Positions 34,064 through 36,994 of a DNA stretch of 36,994 bases are shown here, one piece after another. The notes under the pieces are model-generated. The model saw nothing but the letters and a program-made list of their open reading frames with translations, ran no database searches and was not told the origin of the DNA. How positions within the stretch are numbered: position 1 is the first letter of the stretch; each line of letters starts with the position of its first letter. Source of the DNA: SMXL01 sp036985715 (GTDB lineage Bacteria > Bacteroidota > Rhodothermia > Rhodothermales > UBA10348); assembly GCA_036985715.1 (NCBI GenBank), contig BTQE01000017.1:1-36994 (forward strand), given 5' to 3'. The translations under genes and the position numbers were made by a program.

Positions 34064-34095
34064 CCCTGTGGGCTAGTTTAGGAGAAACTGGGTTA

Positions 34096-34125
34096 TTGTC
34101 AGCGCGTTTGTAGTTCGCTTTTAAA
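34096..34125 (+). promoter_or_regulatory. Candidate promoter of tRNA-Glu
   Basis: TTGTCA (34096-34101), an 18-nt spacer and TTTAAA (34120-34125, 4 of 6 matches to TATAAT) lie just before the tRNA. The predicted start site is at or near the mature 5' end. A similar upstream stretch precedes the broken copy at 33919. Confidence 0.35.
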
Positions 34126-34129
34126 TCCT

Positions 34130-34202
34130 GCCGCGTTCGTCTAGGGGTCCAGGACGCCGGCCTCTCACGCCGGTAACACGGGTTCAAATCCCGTACGCGG
34201 TA
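34130..34202 (+). tRNA. tRNA-Glu, anticodon CTC
   Basis: These 73 nt fold completely. The acceptor is GCCGCGT with ACGCGGT (first pair G-T), followed by the D-arm in GTCTAGGGGTCCAGGAC. The anticodon stem CCGGC/GCCGG has loop CTCTCAC, so the anticodon is CTC (Glu, GAG codons). The T-arm is ACGGG-TTCAAAT-CCCGT. CCA is not encoded. It is followed at once by a strong terminator. It is the only intact copy of three tRNA-Glu-derived sequences within 460 nt. Confidence 0.95.
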
Positions 34203-34205
34203 CTT

Positions 34206-34242
34206 AAAAAGTCCATCGGGCTTCGTGCCTGACGGACTTTTT
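34206..34242 (+). terminator. Strong rho-independent terminator of tRNA-Glu
   Basis: A 16-bp stem runs from AAAAAGTCC (34206-34214) to GGACTTTTT (34234-34242), with inner GGGC and GCCT pairing, one A-C mismatch and a TTCGT loop. The T-run is part of the 3' arm, so it can work in both directions. Confidence 0.85.
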
Positions 34243-34274
34243 AGATATTGGATCGCACGGGAGTTGGACCCGTA

Positions 34275-34376
34275 GGGTTCACACGAGCGAGCCAATCGTA
34301 TGATCGGCATTTCTCCTACCTTGGTGCGAGCGACTGACGAGGCACGAAAGCGCCGAGTAATCAAAGTACGCGGTAC
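34275..34376 (+). repeat. Element B, with a tRNA-Glu 3' remnant at its end
   Basis: It opens with GGGTTCACACGAGCGAGC (34275-34292), identical to the opening of element A, and has TGCGAGCGACTGACG (34325-34339), differing by one base from element A. It ends GAGTAATC followed by AAAGTACGCGGTAC. That last segment (GTACGCGGTAC, 34366-34376) is the 3' acceptor end of tRNA-Glu, as at 34193-34203. The copy therefore looks like the other half of a tRNA interrupted at the same T-loop position. The sequence just before it has a T-arm-like ACGGG/CCCGT hairpin. Confidence 0.65.
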
Positions 34377-34433
34377 AAAGTCCATCCTTTTCTGGAATTC
34401 CTTGCCGGGTAAGGGATTACGGGGAGGGCTTTT
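34377..34433 (+). terminator. Candidate terminator after the tRNA-Glu 3' remnant
   Basis: AAAGTCCATCC (34377-34387) pairs with GGAGGGCTTT (34423-34432) with one bulged base, enclosing a second hairpin CCTT/AAGG, and ends in TTTT. Its position relative to the remnant matches that of the terminator after the intact tRNA, which supports common ancestry of the two loci. Confidence 0.45.
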
Positions 34434-34554
34434 CTATTGATTGAAGCCATATCCCTATAGGTTCCCAAAAAAATACTCAGCAAAATGGAGAGTGGAGAAT
34501 AAAATCAAACCTGCGAGAAGTGACGAAGTTATCGGTCGCCGATGCTTGGTTGCG

Positions 34555-34617
34555 GCCTAACAGATTGCGGACTGCCGACGCGAGGCGCACGCAGAATGCG
34601 CTCTTAATACGTTGTGC
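34555..34617 (-). other. attC-like imperfect palindrome 1
   Basis: These 63 nt lie 35 nt after the stop of the lipoprotein gene. Read leftward, it opens GCACAAC (6 of 7 to RYYYAAC) and closes GTTAGGC (7 of 7 to GTTRRRY). Inside, AGAGCGCATTCTGC and GCAGTCCGCAATCT pair at 9 of 14 positions and enclose a GCG/CGC hairpin. No T-run is present, so a terminator is less likely. The rest of 34434-34651 shows nothing definable. Confidence 0.5.
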
Positions 34618-34651
34618 CTCTGCCTCCATAGATACTCAATTGAATAGAGGT

Positions 34652-35293
34652 CTAGTTTCTAAAAGCCGAAAGAGTGACCTTTCCCGAAAATCGTTTTGAA
34701 AAAGGCGAATGTGTCAAAAAAATAAACTCCGTTCCTGCTCTCATGTTGTTTGAGAAGTTTTCTAATACGAACTCAAATTCTGGATTTAATTCCATGCTGA
34801 TCTGACGATTCGAATATCGCACCACAATAGGCTCAGAATAATTCACATTCCGCACGGCGAATGTCGAACCGCTAGTATCAAGGAACCCACTCCAATTTCG
34901 GTCTTCCTCCTGTATGTTATTTGTCGCAGTGTGGGACTCGTATGGTCCTATGTCGGGCCCATAAAAGTGCCAACTTAGTCCCTGATATTCCATCGGCATG
35001 GAGATCGATACGAACACACTATCATCCTTCTGAGATATTTCGATTTGGGAGCGAAGCACTATTTCCATTTCCGTAAGGATTACACCCGTCTCGTTCACAT
35101 CGTAAAAGTAGTGGGTTCTAGTACCCCGTAGTGTGTCGGGTGAAGATGAGTAACTCCCAACAATTCGGGGAGTCACCGACCGCGATCCCTTTTGTGAATC
35201 CACTACGATAAGTTCATCGGAATCGCACGCAGTTGCCCCAAAGACGAGTAGCGTTAACGCTGACAACAGAAAGATCGATTGAGGTGTTTTCAC
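34652..35293 (-). CDS. Putative lipoprotein of unknown function
   Basis: This 213-residue exported protein begins MKTPQSIFLLSALTLLVFGATAC (lipobox-like ATAC, Cys23), followed by an acidic DSDE that could retain it in the inner membrane or export it to the surface. The body is beta-rich (EIVLRSQIEISQKDDSVFVSISM, EPIVVRYSNRQISMELNPEFEF) and ends KVTLSAFRN. I chose GTG at 35293 with GAGGAG about 10 nt upstream; the alternative TTG at 35317 lies farther from the signal. No family is recognised. Base composition appears more AT-rich than the housekeeping genes. It lies between two attC-like palindromes with genes on the same strand, as expected for a cassette. Confidence 0.7.
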   Translation of the reverse strand: MKTPQSIFLLSALTLLVFGATACDSDELIVVDSQKGSRSVTPRIVGSYSSSPDTLRGTRTHYFYDVNETGVILTEMEIVLRSQIEISQKDDSVFVSISMPMEYQGLSWHFYGPDIGPYESHTATNNIQEEDRNWSGFLDTSGSTFAVRNVNYSEPIVVRYSNRQISMELNPEFEFVLENFSNNMRAGTEFIFLTHSPFSKRFSGKVTLSAFRN

Positions 35294-35320
35294 TTTCGTA
35301 TTGCTCCTCAATTTCAAGAC

Positions 35321-35381
35321 GTATGACGGTTTGACGTTTCAACCGCCATTGAAAGCGGTCAGTTGAAACGTCGTGTTAGCT
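35321..35381 (-). other. attC-like imperfect palindrome 2
   Basis: These 61 nt lie 73 nt after the SGNH gene stop and 28 nt before the next gene start. Arms GACGTTTCAAC (35333-35343) and GTTGAAACGTC (35362-35372) are perfectly complementary over 11 bp, with inner ACCGC/GCGGT. The left-reading outer box is AGCTAAC (6 of 7) and the expected opposite GTTRRRY is degraded (GTCATAC), which weakens the attC call for this copy. No T-run. Confidence 0.4.
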
Positions 35382-35453
35382 GAATTACAGGAATTCATTT
35401 CGAATGCGAACATGTACGAGCATTTTGAATTACGTGCTTCTTATTAATTCCTA

Positions 35454-36446
35454 TTAAGGAGTTTGGAGCTGCCCCAACAGCTGCTTAGCCACAACTGAGT
35501 GTCCTTTTCGGGACAGATGGATACCGTCTCCGAATAAGTAGAGGTCTCGCGGCCTTTCAGATACCCTGAAAACAGGCAGCAGGTCAAGATAGTCAATGTC
35601 CATCTTTTCAAGTTCCCTACGCATTACATCATGCGGGCGTTCATCTTCGGACCGTATTCCGTATTCGTAAGGAATGAGCACAACTTGAAATGAAATCCCT
35701 CGTTCATCGCCCAGAGCCTTGATTTGAGCAAGGTCAGAAAGGGCTGAATCAAGGTAGTCCAATTCGGAATCATAGAGTGCTACATCGTGAGAATAATAGG
35801 CACGTGGTCGATCTGTGAATGTACCCTTTAACCACTGGTAGGTGTACCAGTAGCGGCGTACGAACTGCATAATTGGGGTATCGAGTAGGCGAACGCCTTT
35901 AGGTGCCGTGGCCACTGGTTTTCCGGCCATAATATCGTTTAGGGTCCAGAAAACAGTCACACGCGCAATACTACCAACCTCCAGCCGGGCCGAAAGCACC
36001 CGTACATAATCTGCGCTGGAGTATCCTACGAGAGAAGCGTTTAGGATTGACCATTCCCGCTGTGCGGCAGCCAGACGACCAGCGAATGTAGAGTCGGATT
36101 CAACACCCAACCCCATCGTGACTGAGTCACCTAAAAACAGCCATGCTGGTTGATCTCGTTGGCCTGCGCTGTACGTCAAGAAACCTCTCTCGTCAACATG
36201 CAAGGGTACTCCGTTTGCCTTTCCGACTGTGCCAGGGCGCAACCCCGCCGACTCCCCATAAGCTTCCAGATCGATGAGGCCCCGATCAATTCCAATCGAG
36301 CCGATCTCCGGATGCGTCAATCGGACAGCGACTTCGATAAGTCCGAGCAAGAAAACGAATATCAGAACGTTTGTAGCGACTATACGGACAATGCGAATCA
36401 ACCGGTGCTTAACGTTCCTATCAACAGCCGATTTTGATTCTGGCAT
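35454..36446 (-). CDS. Membrane-anchored SGNH/GDSL hydrolase
   Basis: This 330-residue protein has a basic N-terminus and one membrane helix (IVATNVLIFVFLLGLIEVAV, about 25-44). The SGNH hydrolase domain that follows is probably on the outer face of the inner membrane. Catalytic blocks are Ser108 in LGDSVTMGLG, Gly in LNASLVGYSS, Asn in FWTLNDI, and Asp307 and His310 in DGIHLSRKGH. This is a complete Ser-Gly-Asn-His set, typical of esterases and O-acetyl hydrolases acting on glycans or lipids. The specific substrate is unknown. The start ATG at 36446 is 41 nt after attC-like site 3, and its stop is 73 nt before site 2. Confidence 0.88.
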   Translation of the reverse strand: MPESKSAVDRNVKHRLIRIVRIVATNVLIFVFLLGLIEVAVRLTHPEIGSIGIDRGLIDLEAYGESAGLRPGTVGKANGVPLHVDERGFLTYSAGQRDQPAWLFLGDSVTMGLGVESDSTFAGRLAAAQREWSILNASLVGYSSADYVRVLSARLEVGSIARVTVFWTLNDIMAGKPVATAPKGVRLLDTPIMQFVRRYWYTYQWLKGTFTDRPRAYYSHDVALYDSELDYLDSALSDLAQIKALGDERGISFQVVLIPYEYGIRSEDERPHDVMRRELEKMDIDYLDLLPVFRVSERPRDLYLFGDGIHLSRKGHSVVAKQLLGQLQTP

Positions 36447-36486
36447 TTCGTGGTTGAAAAGTCAAAGATTTACGTCACTGAACTCC

Positions 36487-36546
36487 AGATAACGGCTGGC
36501 GGATAAGCTGCGACTAAAACGAGCCAGCGTCATGCGTTGGTTATGT
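36487..36546 (-). other. attC-like imperfect palindrome 3
   Basis: These 60 nt lie between the T9SS-tagged gene (stop 8 nt away) and the SGNH gene (start 41 nt away). Read leftward it opens ACATAAC (6 of 7 to RYYYAAC), then ACGCTGGC, a variable loop, GCCAGCCG and GTTATCT (5 of 7). The outer boxes are complementary at 6 of 7 positions and the inner pair GCTGGC/GCCAGC is perfect. No T-run. Confidence 0.5.
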
Positions 36547-36553
36547 CTCGCGA

Positions 36554-36994
36554 TTATCGAATCAGTGTCACAGGCTTCACAATTTGAGATCCTGAATTGG
36601 AAAACAAACGGATGAAATAAACTCCACTCGTCCAGTTCAGAACCGGTATTTGCCGTGCGTTCACACCTGCCGGACTCATAAATATCTCGTCCGACCAAAC
36701 CATTCTACCAAGTAGGTCAAAAACTTGTATGAAGGTGGCCTGAAGCGAAGGAGTTCTATACAGAACCGTGACATATTTCGAAGCGGGGTTGGGGAAAATA
36801 GACTCTATGACAAATTCGTCAGGCAAAGAATCGCGCTCGACATGCGTTGGAATCCGACTTTCTCCGTACTCGGTTCCCTCTATTCTGGCGTAAGTGAGAG
36901 TTGGGCCCCACAGGTTCATACTACTGATCAGGCCGATATCTGCTGCGTATGTCTCCCACATGAAACCACCACTGAAACGCTTTACCGCATCAGG
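36554..36994 (-). CDS. 3' end of a secreted protein with a T9SS C-terminal sorting domain (5' end beyond the window)
   Basis: The frame is open to the right edge, so this is the C-terminal 146 residues of a longer gene. The last about 85 residues form a type A sorting domain: ESIFPNPASKYVTVLYRT, VFDLLGRMVWSDE, WTSGVYFIRLF and SQIVKPVTLIR. Proteins with this domain cross the outer membrane through the PorSS/T9SS machinery and are anchored or released at the surface. The upstream segment AVKRFSGGFMWETYAADIGLISSMNLWG looks like the end of a beta-rich surface domain of unknown function. It ends 8 nt before attC-like site 3. Confidence 0.85.
   Translation of the reverse strand, partial: PDAVKRFSGGFMWETYAADIGLISSMNLWGPTLTYARIEGTEYGESRIPTHVERDSLPDEFVIESIFPNPASKYVTVLYRTPSLQATFIQVFDLLGRMVWSDEIFMSPAGVNARQIPVLNWTSGVYFIRLFSNSGSQIVKPVTLIR

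Noticed and set aside
33954..34385. Leftward 143-codon ORF (and the similar one at 33755-33976) with RVRDLNPCYRRERPASWTPRRT
   Set aside because: It is read antisense through the tRNA-Glu copies. The segment is the complement of a conserved tRNA, a known source of false proteins in databases.
1..36994. Phage, IS transposase or toxin-antitoxin system
   Set aside because: I saw no transposase, integrase, phage structural or toxin motifs in any credible ORF. The only mobile-DNA signals are the tRNA fragments and the attC-like palindromes.

Overview
The window looks like a chromosomal segment from a Rhodothermota/Bacteroidota-lineage bacterium. The sequence evidence is a Porphyromonas-type S46 dipeptidyl-peptidase, a DUF2480 protein, roughly 800-residue duplicated FtsX/MacB-type permeases, six-bladed propeller lipoproteins, a type IX secretion (T9SS) C-terminal sorting domain at the right edge, and weak or absent Shine-Dalgarno motifs at many starts. 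Assignment to Rhodothermota rather than classical Bacteroidia is an inference from overall gene style and mid-range GC. Nothing here names a species.

Layout. 1-3303: the tail of a forward gene, then a leftward permease/ATPase pair. 3505-9920: a beta-propeller lipoprotein, GlnRS with a C-terminal YqeY/GatB-tail domain (leftward), an Asp/Glu-type S46 peptidase and a GNAT acetyltransferase. 9954-14484: a leftward run of a DUF4097-like 18-residue repeat protein, an SDR, an 89-residue unknown, a MacB/LolD-type ATPase and an HlyD-type adaptor. 14892-15898: a coupled pair of a conserved unknown and YqgE/AlgH. 15968-17801: a leftward three-gene cluster (PTPS, GTP cyclohydrolase I, SDR) that matches the three steps of tetrahydrobiopterin synthesis. 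17975-23871: HIT protein, a putative outer-membrane barrel, CoaE and a hybrid histidine kinase preceded by a 12-bp tandem repeat. 23890-30159: YajC, the small SRP RNA, PriA, a propeller lipoprotein and RecG. 30168-33865: SDR, DUF2480, cysteine desulfurase (leftward), then an alpha/beta-hydrolase lipoprotein.

33866-36994 is the accessory end. It holds one intact tRNA-Glu(CTC), a 5' tRNA-Glu fragment and a 3' tRNA-Glu remnant. Both broken copies are interrupted in the T-loop by related sequences of about 90 bp. Beyond this are three same-strand genes for exported proteins (a lipoprotein, an SGNH hydrolase, a T9SS-tagged protein). Each is followed at its 3' end by a 60-63 nt imperfect palindrome with GTTR-type ends, and the next gene starts about 28-41 nt past the palindrome. 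This geometry is that of integron gene cassettes with attC sites. If it is real, the window ends inside a cassette array lying next to a rearranged tRNA locus.

How the genes work together: most of the window is housekeeping (translation, replication restart, recombination, CoA, Fe-S sulfur supply, Sec/SRP). The two parts most worth following up are the pterin cluster, whose PTPS has the catalytic residues of animal PTPS at identical spacing, and the candidate cassette array.
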